In this document: positions 34,698 to 43,275 of the stretch, piece by piece
How positions within the stretch are numbered: position 1 is the first letter of the stretch
How the letters are laid out: every line of letters starts with the position of its first letter
Notes under the pieces: generated by a model
Told to the model about the DNA's origin: nothing
The model's input: only the letters and a program-made list of their open reading frames with translations
Databases searched by the model: none
DNA from: JAOPZW01 sp963835295
GTDB lineage: Bacteria; Actinomycetota; Thermoleophilia; Solirubrobacterales; Solirubrobacteraceae
DNA: 64,000 nucleotides
Reading direction: 5' to 3'
NCBI GenBank assembly: GCA_963835295.1
Contig: CAWIEX010000011.1
Span: 1 to 64,000, forward strand
Position numbers and translations under genes: made by a program

Positions 34698-35779
34698 ATG
34701 GCGCAGGCTAAGACGTTCGTGGCGCTGGATGTGCATGTCAGCGCGACGGTGGCGGCGATCATCGATCGCGATTCGGGCGAGCTTCGACGCCAGCGGCTCT
34801 CGGGGCGTGCGTGTGAGGTGGCGCAGTTCGTGGCCGCGTTGCCGGGTCCGGTGCGCGCGACGTATGAGGCGGGGCCAACCGGCTTCGCGCTCGCCCGGCG
34901 GCTGCAGGCCGCGGGGGTGGACTGTCTGGTGTGCGCGCCGGGGCTGATCCCGCGTGGCCCGTCGGATCGCGTGAAGACCGATCAGCGCGACGCCGAGCGG
35001 CTGGTCAGGTTGTTGATCGCTGGCGAGCTTCACCGCGTCGCCGTGCCGACCGTGGAGGCGGAGGGTCTGCGTGATCTGGTCCGCGCGCGTGAGGATTTGC
35101 GCGGGGATCTGATGAGCGCTCGCCATCGCGTGGCCAAGCTGCTGTTGCGCCACGACGTGCGCTTTGAGGGCACGCAGCGCAACTGGACTCAGCCGCATCT
35201 GCGGTGGCTGTCGACCGTGCGCTTCGATCAGCCCGGCACCCAGGCGGCCTTGGATGACTATCGCGGGCGCGGTCGAGGCGCTGGTCATCCGCCGCGCAGA
35301 GCTCGAGGCCCGGATCGCCGAGCTGCTTCCGCTCTCGCCGTGGGCGCAGACCGCGAGGCGGTTGATGTGTCTGCGCGGGATCGACACCCTCACCGCCGCC
35401 GGCCTGTGCGCCGAGGTCGGCGACTTCAACCGGTTTCGTCACCCCGAGCAGCTGATGAGCTTCCTTGGCGTCGTCCCGTCCGAGCACTCCTCCGGCACGC
35501 GGCCGGCAGGGATCGATCACCAAGTCCGGCAGCCAGCACGCCCGCCGGCTGCTGGTCGAGGCGGCCTGGCACTATCGCCAGCCACCCAGGGTCAGCGAGC
35601 CGCTCAGGCGTCGCCAGGCCGGCGCTGACCCCGCGATCATCGCGCTGTCGTGGAAGACCCAGCGCCGGCTGCACCGTGTCTGGTCGCGGATGGAGCAACG
35701 CGGCAAGCGCCGCACGATCATCGCCGTCGCCGCCGCCCGCGAGCTGGCCGGCTTCTGCTGGGCGGTCGCCACCGAATAG
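34698..35779 (+). pseudogene. IS110-family transposase, two frameshifts
   Basis: From ATG 34698 the protein begins KTFVALDVHVSATVAAIID with the first acidic residue, then YEAGPTGFALARRL (E) and KTDQRDAERLVRLL (D and D), the RuvC-like DEDD set of IS110. Near 35255 the frame shifts to AVEALVIRRAELEARI and RRLMCLRGIDTLTAAGL (transposase_20 helix-hairpin-helix region); near 35505 it shifts again to GSITKSGSQHARRLLVEAAW, which holds the conserved serine, and ends at 35779. Every conserved block is present but no single frame covers them. Confidence 0.88.
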
Positions 35780-35796
35780 CCCCGCCCGACAGCTGC

Positions 35797-35996
35797 TGGT
35801 CTGAGAGGCGGCGGGCACCGAGGGGCCCTTCGCGCCAGAGCATCCGTGACACACCTATGGGCAGCCGCCACCGGCGGTCACGCCCGATGCTAGACGGCGG
35901 GCTCTGAGACGAAACCCGGTCCTGCGGTATCCAACCCGCGCATATCAGTGTGACCGCGCGTCGCGCCACCGGCCCCGCCCGCCGCCTCTCAGACCA
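35797..35996. repeat. 200-bp segment framed by a 20-bp perfect inverted repeat
   Basis: Arms 35797-35816 (TGGTCTGAGAGGCGGCGGGC) and 35977-35996 are exact reverse complements, enclosing 160 bp without a coding frame. It starts 18 bp after the IS110 transposase stop, so it may be the element's 3' end or a separate small MITE-like element. Confidence 0.75.
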
Positions 35997-36003
35997 ACAA
36001 AAA

Positions 36004-36020
36004 GCCCCGCAAAGCGGGGC
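36004..36020. terminator. Small bidirectional-type hairpin
   Basis: GCCCCGC (36004-36010), AAA loop, GCGGGGC (36014-36020), with an A-run on the left side that would read as a T-run on the minus strand. Confidence 0.6.
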
Positions 36021-36061
36021 CTTCCGTGCTGCCCTCTTGACAAACCTCAGGCCATATCAGG

Positions 36062-37101
36062 TGTAGTTCCTGAGCAGGTTGGTTCATCCGGGCCCCCTTG
36101 GAGGCTGGAGGTGTCTGACGCCAACCAGTCCCAAGGAGGACACCGGATGAAGCTGCACGCTAACGCGGCCCTCAGCCTGAACAAGCGGCGCCTGCTCTGC
36201 CGTCGCGTGGTCGAGCAGGAGTGGACGCTGACGAAGGCGGCCGAGGCCGCCGAAGTCAGCGTCCGCTGCGCGCGCAAATGGGTGGGCCGTTACCGCGCCG
36301 AGGGCGAGCTGGGGCTGCTGGATCGCTCGTCGGCGCCCGCCACGGTGGCCAACCGCACCTGCGAGCGGCGCGTCGGGGTGATCGCCGCGTTGCGGCGGCT
36401 GCGGTTCACCGGCCCGGAGATCGCCGAGACGCTGGCGATGCCGCTGTCGACCGTCTCGGGGATCCTTCAGCGGATCGGGATGAGCCGCCTTGGGCGCCTG
36501 GGCCTGGAGCCCACCGAGCGCTATGAGCGCCAGCGGCCGGGCGAGCTGATCCACATTGACGTCAAGAAGCTCGGGCGCATCGCCCGGCCCGGCCACCGCG
36601 TCCTGGGCCGCCAAAGCGCCGGCGGCCTTCACCGCCGTCGCTACGAGCAGGGCTGGGAGTTCGTCCACATCGCCATCGACGACTGCACCCGCCTGGCCTA
36701 CGTCGAGGTCCTCGACGACGAGAAGGCCACCACCGCGATCGCGTTCCTCGCTCGCGCGGTCGCGTTTTACCGCCGCCACGGCATCACCGTCGAGCGCCTG
36801 ATCACCGACAACGGCGCGGCCTACCGCTCCACCGTGCACGCCATCGCCTGTCGAGCGATGGGCATCCGCCACCTGCGCACGCGGCCCTACCGCCCGCAGA
36901 CCAACGGCAAGGCCGAGCGCTTCATCCGCACCTTGCTGGGCGGCTGGGCCTACGGCGCGATCTACCGCACCAGCACCGAACGCACCGCCGCCCTTGACGG
37001 CTGGCTGGACTACTACAACCATCAGCGCCGACACGCAGCCCTCGGCCACAAGCCCCCGATCGCTCGCCTCAACGAGCGAACCAACCTCCTCGGGACTTAC
37101 A
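36062..37101 (+). mobile_element. IS481-family insertion sequence, apparently complete
   Basis: Imperfect 24-bp terminal inverted repeats, both beginning TGTA and ending TTGGTTC inward (36062-36085 and 37078-37101), enclose one transposase gene. Length 1040 bp is typical of the family. No target duplication is evident beside the repeats. Confidence 0.85.
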
Positions 37102-37106
37102 GCTAG
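36147..37106 (+). CDS. IS481-family DDE transposase
   Basis: 319 aa from ATG 36147 with AAGGAGGA upstream. An N-terminal helix-turn-helix (LTKAAEAAEVSVRCARKWV) is followed by the rve integrase core: D in ELIHIDVKKLG, D in LITDNGAAYRS and E in GKAERFIRTLL, then YYNHQRRHAALG. All three catalytic acids are present, so the transposase should be active. Its stop TAG lies just outside the right inverted repeat and overlaps the stop of the convergent patatin gene. Confidence 0.93.
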   Translation: MKLHANAALSLNKRRLLCRRVVEQEWTLTKAAEAAEVSVRCARKWVGRYRAEGELGLLDRSSAPATVANRTCERRVGVIAALRRLRFTGPEIAETLAMPLSTVSGILQRIGMSRLGRLGLEPTERYERQRPGELIHIDVKKLGRIARPGHRVLGRQSAGGLHRRRYEQGWEFVHIAIDDCTRLAYVEVLDDEKATTAIAFLARAVAFYRRHGITVERLITDNGAAYRSTVHAIACRAMGIRHLRTRPYRPQTNGKAERFIRTLLGGWAYGAIYRTSTERTAALDGWLDYYNHQRRHAALGHKPPIARLNERTNLLGTYS

Positions 37107-38155
37107 GCGGCGCGCCGGATCCGTTTCGCGTCCGCGATGCTGCGGGCCCGGTCTGCGTCGGCTGCGCGACGTCGCGCGCGACCCACCGGGAGCAGGCGCG
37201 TCCCGCGCAGGCGGTGCAACTCGCGGGCCACCGACTTCCGGGCCTGCTCCATCACCTGGACGCGGCGCGAGCCGCTCATGAGGTTCAGGCCCATCAGGGC
37301 GCAGTCATCGCGGCCGGGCTGCAGGACGAGCACGTCGGTGCCCTCGCTGCGCAGCTTGCGCGCCTCGTGGGCCAGCCGCCGGCCGGCGGCGGCGCGCATG
37401 AGGCGCGCGAAGCGGTCGGCGGGCGAGCCGCCGGAGACCGGCGCCACCGACGACATCGGGTTCAGGCAGACGACGAGGTCGAGGTCGGCCCCGCAGAGCA
37501 GGTCCAGGTTCGAGGTCGAGCAGATCCCGCCGTCGACGTGGCGGCGGCCGGCGACCCGGACCGGGTGGTAGAAGCCCGGGATCGCGCACGACGCGGCGAC
37601 GGCATCGCCGACGGACGCCGTCGGGGCGTCGTCGCGGCCGAAGGCGACCCGCTTGCCCGAGCTGTAGTCGGCTGCTACCGCCCAGTAGCTCGGGTGGTCG
37701 GGCCAGTCACCGGGGACGAAGCCGTCCACCAGATCGCGGATGGGCCCGGTCGAGATGAAGCCGCGCGGCAGCCAGCCGGCCAGCACGACCGCGGGCGCGT
37801 GGCTGCGCAGGTGCAGCATCGTGTTCAGGGCCAGGCGCCAGGAGCCGGGGCCGATCGGCGGCAGCGCGAGTTGCAGGCGATAGTCCGAGCCGGGCAGCTT
37901 CGACGAGAGGTCGTCGGCGCGCGACTCGGCCTCCGCGAAGCCTTCCAGCGTGCCACCGGCCGCGTACGCGCTCATGTACTCCGAGGGGATGCCGCTCGCG
38001 GCCAGGGCTCCCACCACCGCGCCGGCCGAGGTGCCCACGATGCGCTCCGCGTCAACGGCGCGCCAGCCGGTCTCCGCCTCCAGCGCGTCGAGCGCCCCGA
38101 TGAGCCAGGAGGCGCCGACCACGCCCCCTGCCCCCAGGACAAGACCCACACGCAT
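37103..38155 (-). CDS. Patatin-like phospholipase
   Basis: 350 aa, start set at ATG 38155 (MRVGLVLGAGG); GTG 38164 is an alternative. The oxyanion loop GAGGVVGASW, nucleophile elbow GTSAG and catalytic aspartate in HVDGGICST form the Ser-Asp dyad of patatin lipases. It likely releases fatty acids from membrane phospholipids. The C-terminal 40 residues are very basic. The IS481 element ends 1 bp beyond its stop codon. Confidence 0.9.
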   Translation of the reverse strand: MRVGLVLGAGGVVGASWLIGALDALEAETGWRAVDAERIVGTSAGAVVGALAASGIPSEYMSAYAAGGTLEGFAEAESRADDLSSKLPGSDYRLQLALPPIGPGSWRLALNTMLHLRSHAPAVVLAGWLPRGFISTGPIRDLVDGFVPGDWPDHPSYWAVAADYSSGKRVAFGRDDAPTASVGDAVAASCAIPGFYHPVRVAGRRHVDGGICSTSNLDLLCGADLDLVVCLNPMSSVAPVSGGSPADRFARLMRAAAGRRLAHEARKLRSEGTDVLVLQPGRDDCALMGLNLMSGSRRVQVMEQARKSVARELHRLRGTRLLPVGRARRRAADADRARSIADAKRIRRAA

Positions 38156-38323
38156 GGAGAGCACCGTACCCGCCTCGACGGACTGTCAAGCGGTGCTTCA
38201 CGTGCCGGCCAGGGTGAGAAAAGGCCCCCGCAGCAGGAGGAACGGCTCGCGCCCGAGCGCGAGTCCCAGCCGGACCGTCCGCCCGACTGAGCCGCAGCGG
38301 GGGCTCCTGCCTAGAGTCCACGC

Positions 38324-39154
38324 ATGCGGATCCGGATCATCGACGCCTTCACCGACCGGCCCTTCGCCGGCAACCCCGCCGCCGTCTGCCTGCTCGACGA
38401 GCCCGACACATGGCCCGACGAGACCTGGATGCAGCAGGTCGCGGCGGAGATGCACCTCTCGGAGACCGCGTTCGCCCACCCGCTGACCGAGAGCGACGAC
38501 GCCGACTGGGCGCTGCGCTGGTTCACGCCCGAGGTCGAGACCGACCTCTGCGGCCACGCCACGCTCGCCACGGCGCATGCGATGCACCGCGACCGCGGGA
38601 CGCCTGGGACCGTGCGCTTCATGAGCCGCAGCGGGGTGCTCGTCGCGCACACGTCCGAGGACGGCACCATCACGCTCGACTTCCCGGCCGCCGCCATCAG
38701 CGAGACGCCCGCGCCCGACGGCCTGGCCGAAGCGCTCGGCGCCACCCCGCAGGCCACCTACGCCACGGGCGCGCTGCGCGACCTTCTGGCGATTCTCGAC
38801 GGCGAGGCGGCCGTCCGCGGGCTGGCGCCCGACCTCGGCGCCATCGCCCGTATCGCTCGGCGCGATGGCCTGCGTGGCGTCATCGCCACCGCGGGCGCCT
38901 CCACCCCGGACGCCGGCTACGACTTCGTCTCGCGCTTCTTCGCCCCCGCTGACGGGATCCCCGAGGATCCCGTCACGGGCAGCGCCCACACCGCCCTGGC
39001 GCCGTACTGGTGCAGCCGCCTCGGCCGCGACGAACTCACCGGCCTACAGGCCTCGGCGCGCGGCGGCCTCGTGCGCACATCGATCCACGGCGACCGCGTC
39101 CACCTCACCGGCCACGCGGTCGTCGTCGTCGACGGCACGCTGACCGGGACGTGA
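38324..39154 (+). CDS. PhzF-family isomerase/epimerase
   Basis: 276 aa. Starts with DAFTDRPFAGNPAAV, has the catalytic glutamate in LSETAFAH, the phosphate-binding DLCGHATLATAH and the mirrored second half with DPVTGSAHTAL, as in PhzF and diaminopimelate-epimerase-fold enzymes. The substrate is unknown; no phenazine genes are near. It stops 1 bp before the 3' end of the convergent tRNA-Leu. Confidence 0.93.
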   Translation: MRIRIIDAFTDRPFAGNPAAVCLLDEPDTWPDETWMQQVAAEMHLSETAFAHPLTESDDADWALRWFTPEVETDLCGHATLATAHAMHRDRGTPGTVRFMSRSGVLVAHTSEDGTITLDFPAAAISETPAPDGLAEALGATPQATYATGALRDLLAILDGEAAVRGLAPDLGAIARIARRDGLRGVIATAGASTPDAGYDFVSRFFAPADGIPEDPVTGSAHTALAPYWCSRLGRDELTGLQASARGGLVRTSIHGDRVHLTGHAVVVVDGTLTGT

Positions 39155-39155
39155 G

Positions 39156-39237
39156 TGCGGGCGGAGGGACTCGAACCCCCAAGGCTTGCGCCACCGGCAC
39201 CTAAAGCCGGCGTGTCTACCAGTTTCACCACGCCCGC
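39156..39237 (-). tRNA. tRNA-Leu (anticodon UAG)
   Basis: 82 nt class II tRNA on the minus strand. Acceptor GCGGGCG with CGCCCGC, anticodon loop CTTTAGG giving UAG, long variable arm, T-loop TTCGAGT. Confidence 0.94.
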
Positions 39238-39290
39238 TCGCGCGCGTACCGTCGCACGCGGCCCGCGCCGGATTGTATGGTCCGCCCGGC

Positions 39291-39773
39291 ATGGCCGAGG
39301 ATGACGTCAGGATCGAGCATCCCAACCGCAAGAAGGCCTCGAGCAAGGCGAGCAGGGCGGTCGTCATCTTGCTCCTGCTCGTCTCCGCGGCACTCGTCCT
39401 CGTCGTGACCATCGGCGGCTGGGACGCCCTGCAGGGAGCCAAGCCGCTGCAGATCGCCTACATCCTCATCTACCTGGGGATGGCCTTGTACGTCGCGCGC
39501 TGGAACCGCGGGGTGCTGCCGGTGGCCGGGGCCCTGGCGATCATCCTGCTCATCTTCGCGGCGGTCGCCGGCCCGGCGTGGTTCGAACGCGACAAGACCG
39601 GCTTCAACGACCCGGCGCTCGACTCGAGTTTGCTCGGGCTCATCACGCTGCTCATCGTCCCGGTCCAGGCCCTGCTCATCGTCTTCTCTATGCAGGCCTT
39701 CTCGCAGGAGTGGAACGTCGAGGTCGAGCGCCACTCGGACGGCTCGACGACGCCCGCGCCTGCCGCCGGCTGA
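39291..39773 (+). CDS. Four-helix membrane protein of unknown function
   Basis: 160 aa from ATG 39291. A charged N-terminus of about 25 residues precedes four hydrophobic helices (near 27-45, 54-70, 78-98 and 112-135), then a short cytoplasmic tail rich in Thr/Ala/Pro. No family recognised. It lies between two tRNA-Leu genes, ending 20 bp before the second. Confidence 0.7.
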   Translation: MAEDDVRIEHPNRKKASSKASRAVVILLLLVSAALVLVVTIGGWDALQGAKPLQIAYILIYLGMALYVARWNRGVLPVAGALAIILLIFAAVAGPAWFERDKTGFNDPALDSSLLGLITLLIVPVQALLIVFSMQAFSQEWNVEVERHSDGSTTPAPAAG

Positions 39774-39793
39774 CGTACGCTGTGCTGCGCCCC

Positions 39794-39877
39794 GCCCGGG
39801 TGCTGGAACTGGTTTACAGGATCGCCTCAAAAGCGATTGTCCGTAAGGGCATGCGGGTTCGAATCCCGCCCCGGGCA
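39794..39877 (+). tRNA. tRNA-Leu (anticodon CAA)
   Basis: 84 nt class II tRNA. Acceptor GCCCGGG with CCCGGGC, anticodon stem ATCGC/GCGAT around CTCAAAA giving CAA, T-loop TTCGAAT. The LAGLIDADG gene starts 18 bp after its 3' end on the same strand. Confidence 0.94.
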
Positions 39878-39895
39878 TCGTCCGACCGGGCTGGC

Positions 39896-40654
39896 ATGCT
39901 GGGAACGTGCGTTCCGGTTGAGCAGCGTGATCGCGTCGCGTCGCTCATCGCCGTCGGCTTGAACGACTGCCAGATCGAGCGCGAGACGGGGATCCCCCGC
40001 CGCACGATCTGTGATTGGCGGGGCTCCCCGCCCGGCCGTTCCACGCGGTCGACGTGCCCCGTTTGCGAAGGCGCTCCGGAACGACTTCCCGCCGCCAGCT
40101 ACGCCTACCTGCTGGGCGCCTATCTCGGGGACGGCTACATCGTGCTCGCCCGACGCGGGGTGTACAGACTCCGCGTCGCCTGCGACCTGCTGCACCTGAA
40201 CATCGCGTGGTGGATCGCGCTCGCGATCGAAGACGTTCGCGGGCGCCGAGCCGCGCTTCAGCCGCGCATGCACTCCCGCGCGCTGGACGTCTCGTCGTAC
40301 TGGAAGCACTGGCCGTGCCTCTTCCCGCAGCACGGCCCGGGCCGCAAGCACGAGCGGCGCATCGCGCTGGTGCCCTGGCAGCAGCGGATCGCCGACGCTC
40401 ACCCCGATCAGCTCGTGCGCGGGTTCATCCACTCCGACGGCTCGCGGCACGTAAACCGCATCAAGCACCCGAAGCGGACGTACGAGTACGTGCGCTACGA
40501 GTTCAGCAACCGCTCTGACGACATCAAGCGCATCTTCTGCGCGGCGTGCGACGCGCTCGGCGTGCAGTGGCGGGTCATGAACCGCGACTCGACCTCCGTC
40601 GCCCGCCGTGCCTCCGTCACGAGGCTCGACGAGTTCATCGGCCCCAAGCGGTAG
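39896..40654 (+). CDS. HTH-LAGLIDADG protein beside tRNA-Leu, paralogue of the 9387 gene
   Basis: 252 aa. ATG 39896 is the only near in-frame start that does not enter the tRNA. Helix-turn-helix at about 11-42 (LIAVGLNDCQIERETGIPRRT), CPVC at 54-57, LAGLIDADG helices YLLGAYLGDG (71-80, D79) and QLVRGFIHSDG (172-182, D181). The shared FPQHGPGRKHER block is present. Both metal-binding acids are kept. It follows tRNA-Leu(CAA) by 18 bp and may be read through from it. A LexA-type box covers its first codons. Confidence 0.75.
   Translation: MLGTCVPVEQRDRVASLIAVGLNDCQIERETGIPRRTICDWRGSPPGRSTRSTCPVCEGAPERLPAASYAYLLGAYLGDGYIVLARRGVYRLRVACDLLHLNIAWWIALAIEDVRGRRAALQPRMHSRALDVSSYWKHWPCLFPQHGPGRKHERRIALVPWQQRIADAHPDQLVRGFIHSDGSRHVNRIKHPKRTYEYVRYEFSNRSDDIKRIFCAACDALGVQWRVMNRDSTSVARRASVTRLDEFIGPKR
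39903..39914. promoter_or_regulatory. LexA-type SOS box (GAACGTGCGTTC)
   Basis: Perfect GAACN4GTTC, flanked by G and C so that 14 bp are near-palindromic. It lies over codons 3-6 of the LAGLIDADG gene, a position that would work as a roadblock or if transcription starts close to the ATG. Same motif and similar place as at 9372. Confidence 0.55.
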
Positions 40655-40706
40655 CCCGGCGATTGCGCCGGTTCGGCGCGGTCGGCGGCGGCCTTAGGCT
40701 TGGGAC

Positions 40707-41333
40707 ATGCTCGACCACGCCATCACCGCCTACGACGCATTGCGTGAGCACATCGGCGAGCCGCAGCAGCGGGTGCTCGACAAGCAGCTCGACCACCTCG
40801 ATCGCCACTGCCGCGCCTTCGTCGCGCGCTCGCCGATCGCGATCCTTGCGACTGCCGACGCCGAGGGGCGCTGCGACTGCTCGCCCCGCGGCGGCCCGCC
40901 GGGCTTCGCGCGCGTGCTCGACGAGCGCCGGCTCTTGCTCCCCGACTACACCGGCAACCGCCGCCAGGACTCGAACGCCAACCTGCTCGAGAACGCCCAC
41001 GTCGCCCTGCTCTTCCTGCTGCCCGGCATGGGCGAGACGCTGCGCGTCAACGGGCGCGCGACGCTGACGCGCGAGCCCGAGCTGCTCGAGGGGCTGATCA
41101 CGGGCGGCCCGAAGCCGCCGCGTCTGGCGCTCCTGGTCGAGGTCGCCGAGGCCTACCTGCACTGCGCGAAGTCGTTCATGCGCGGCGGTGTCTGGGACCC
41201 GTCCACGTGGACTCCGGCCGACGAGCTGCCGTCAGCGGCCCAGATCTACCGCGACCATCGCGACACTCCGGGCCTGACGGTCGAGCAGACGCAGGCAGAG
41301 ATCGAGGAGAGCTTCCGCGAGCGGATGTGGTGA
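40707..41333 (+). CDS. FMN-binding PPOX-type flavoprotein (MSMEG_1061-like)
   Basis: 208 aa, pyridoxamine-phosphate-oxidase split barrel with an N-terminal helical extension: FVARSPIAILATADAEGRCDCSPRGG, LLLPDYTGNRRQDSNANLLEN and VNGRATLT, given here in pieces. Members bind FMN and their substrates are mostly unknown. It is an independent unit, 53 bp after the LAGLIDADG stop. Confidence 0.85.
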   Translation: MLDHAITAYDALREHIGEPQQRVLDKQLDHLDRHCRAFVARSPIAILATADAEGRCDCSPRGGPPGFARVLDERRLLLPDYTGNRRQDSNANLLENAHVALLFLLPGMGETLRVNGRATLTREPELLEGLITGGPKPPRLALLVEVAEAYLHCAKSFMRGGVWDPSTWTPADELPSAAQIYRDHRDTPGLTVEQTQAEIEESFRERMW

Positions 41334-41360
41334 GCGCCCGCCGGTGATGAGCGCCGGTCG

Positions 41361-42254
41361 CTATGCGGTCGCGAGCCCGCCCGCGAGGCGCGCCGGCGTG
41401 TCGTCGTCGGCCGTGGCGAAGAAGCCGCCGACGACGTCCTCGAGGTGGTCCATCGACTCGGCCGCGTAGAGGATCGGCTGATACTTGGTGATGTCGTACT
41501 CGATCGCGGCCATCTCGGCGAGGTCGAGCGGGCGGATCTCGGTGTGGCGGAACTCCTCGATCTCGCCGTAGCTCGAGAGGATCCCGGCGCCGTAGGCCTT
41601 GAGCTCCGAGCCCTCGCGGATGACGCCGAACTCGAGCGTGAACCAGAAGACGTCGGCGATGATCTGCAGGGCCTCGTCGGTCTCCACGCGGCGGGCGGCC
41701 TCGCCGGCCAGGCGCTTGACCTCGGCGAAGCGGGGGCTCGCGAGCATGTTCCCGTGGCCGATGACCTCGTGGATGATGTCCGGCTCGGGGGTGTAGAGCG
41801 GCTCGGACGGGTGGCGGACGTATTGCGTCGAGTGAAAGACGCGGTCGGCAAGCGCGCCGTAGAACTCGCGCAGCGGGACGAGGCCCGGAGCGCAGTGGTA
41901 CTCGAAGCCGGTGAGCGGGCGCAGGCCGTCGGTCACCTCGCTGAGCTGCGGCACGTGGTCCTCGGGCAGGGCGAGGCGGGCCTTGCCCTCCAGGTAGTCG
42001 CGACAGGCGTACTTCTCGTGCTTGTCATGCAGCTCGCGGCAGACGACGCGCCAGATCTCGTGCTCGGTCTCGGTGTAGTCGATGCGCGGGATCGGCTCGC
42101 CGGGCGTCCACGCCATGGCGGCGGCAGCGATCTCGTTGCGACGCGTGCGGTACTCGGGGTCGTTGAACCCCGGGTGGTCCTGGCCGAGGTGGACCTCGAC
42201 CTTGCCGTCCTCGTGCTGCGTGACCGGCGAGTACAGCTGGGCCTCTTCGAACAT
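41361..42254 (-). CDS. phhA: Phenylalanine 4-monooxygenase
   Basis: 297 aa. The pterin-dependent aromatic amino acid hydroxylase core shows the two iron histidines in IIHEVIGHGNML and the glutamate ligand in FWFTLEFGVI, plus RHPSEPLYTPEPD. It converts phenylalanine to tyrosine with tetrahydropterin and O2, the first step of phenylalanine catabolism. The gene is divergent from an Lrp/AsnC regulator 129 bp away, which is probably its activator. Confidence 0.94.
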   Translation of the reverse strand: MFEEAQLYSPVTQHEDGKVEVHLGQDHPGFNDPEYRTRRNEIAAAAMAWTPGEPIPRIDYTETEHEIWRVVCRELHDKHEKYACRDYLEGKARLALPEDHVPQLSEVTDGLRPLTGFEYHCAPGLVPLREFYGALADRVFHSTQYVRHPSEPLYTPEPDIIHEVIGHGNMLASPRFAEVKRLAGEAARRVETDEALQIIADVFWFTLEFGVIREGSELKAYGAGILSSYGEIEEFRHTEIRPLDLAEMAAIEYDITKYQPILYAAESMDHLEDVVGGFFATADDDTPARLAGGLATA

Positions 42255-42383
42255 CTCGCCCCTCCTCGGGTGGTGCGCTCCGCCACAAGGGCACCACGTC
42301 GCGCCTTCACTGGCAACTCTGCGCGCTCTGACCGGTCAGGACGCCCAACATCGCCCAGCCGGGCGCGGTAGCTTCTGTACAAC

Positions 42384-42857
42384 ATGACCAGTCCGATCGA
42401 CGACCTCGACGCGCGGCTCATCGCGCTCATGGCCGACGAGCCGCGCATCGGCCTGATGGAGGCCTCGCGGCGCCTGAACGTCGCGCGCGGCACCGTGCAG
42501 GCGCGCCTGGCGAAGCTCACCGAGCGCGGCGTCATCCGCAGCTTCGGCCCGGAGGTCGACCCATCGAAGATCGGCTATCCCGTCCTCGCCTTCGTCTTCC
42601 TGGAGATCACGCAGGGGCGGCTCATCGAGGCCATCGCACACCTGGAGTCGGTTCCCGAGGTACTCGAGGCGCACGCGACGAGCGGCCCGCGCGACCTGCT
42701 GTGCCGCGTCGCGGCCCACGACACCGAGCAGCTGCAGGAGATCATCAACCGGCTGCTCAGCACGTCGGCGGTGAGGCGCTCGACGAGCTACATCGTCCTC
42801 TCGACGCAGATCGCCCATCGCACGGGGCCGCTGGTGCAGGCGGCCGCGAAGCAGTGA
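42384..42857 (+). CDS. Lrp/AsnC-family transcriptional regulator
   Basis: 157 aa. N-terminal helix-turn-helix (DLDARLIALMADEPRIGLME, then RRLNVARGTVQARLAKL) and C-terminal RAM domain (VLAFVFLEITQGRL, with ATSGPRDLLCRVAAHDTEQL). The family senses amino acids as octamers. Placed head to head with phenylalanine hydroxylase, it probably responds to phenylalanine or tyrosine. Confidence 0.92.
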   Translation: MTSPIDDLDARLIALMADEPRIGLMEASRRLNVARGTVQARLAKLTERGVIRSFGPEVDPSKIGYPVLAFVFLEITQGRLIEAIAHLESVPEVLEAHATSGPRDLLCRVAAHDTEQLQEIINRLLSTSAVRRSTSYIVLSTQIAHRTGPLVQAAAKQ

Positions 42858-42873
42858 CGCGTATGGTTGCGCC

Positions 42874-43275
42874 ATGCCCCGCAGCACCCTGACCGACCCG
42901 GTTCGCGAGCTCATCCAGGGCCGCAACTTCTGCCACGTCGCGACGCTCAACGAGGATGGGACGATCCACGCGACGCTCGTGTGGTCGGACGTCGACGGCG
43001 ACCAGGTCGTCCTCAACTCGGCCCAGGGCCGCCGCTGGCCGGAGAACGTCAAGCGCACGGGCCGCGCGACGCTGCTCATCGCCAACGCCGAGAACCAGTA
43101 CGAGTACGTCTTCATCCAGGGGGTCCTCGAGTCAGCCAGCGAGGACGATGGCCAGGCCGTCATCGACGCCCTCAGCGAGAAGTACGAGGGCCGCCCCTAC
43201 CCGCCTCTCAAGCCGGGCGAGGTGCGCGTGACGCTGCGCTTCGCGCTCGAGCGCGTCGTGCATCGTGGCGGTTGA
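42874..43275 (+). CDS. PPOX-class F420-dependent oxidoreductase
   Basis: 133 aa split barrel: GRNFCHVATLNEDGTIHATLVW, VVLNSAQGRRWPENVKRTGR, LLIANAENQYEYVFIQG (shown in short pieces). The short length and the K/R pattern after the second strand fit the F420-binding FDOR-B branch. It agrees with the F420 pathway encoded at 55249-61856. Starts 16 bp after the Lrp gene and overlaps the VOC gene start by 1 bp. Confidence 0.85.
   Translation: MPRSTLTDPVRELIQGRNFCHVATLNEDGTIHATLVWSDVDGDQVVLNSAQGRRWPENVKRTGRATLLIANAENQYEYVFIQGVLESASEDDGQAVIDALSEKYEGRPYPPLKPGEVRVTLRFALERVVHRGG

Larger units (their letters stand above)
34460..35996 (+). mobile_element. IS110-family element remnant, limits approximate
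   Basis: It holds the broken transposase (34698-35779), a 237-bp non-coding 5' region with a perfect hairpin, and a 3' non-coding region framed by a 20-bp inverted repeat. IS110 elements lack clear terminal repeats, so the ends cannot be fixed here. The element sits directly upstream of the minus-strand tRNA-Trp gene. Confidence 0.6.
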
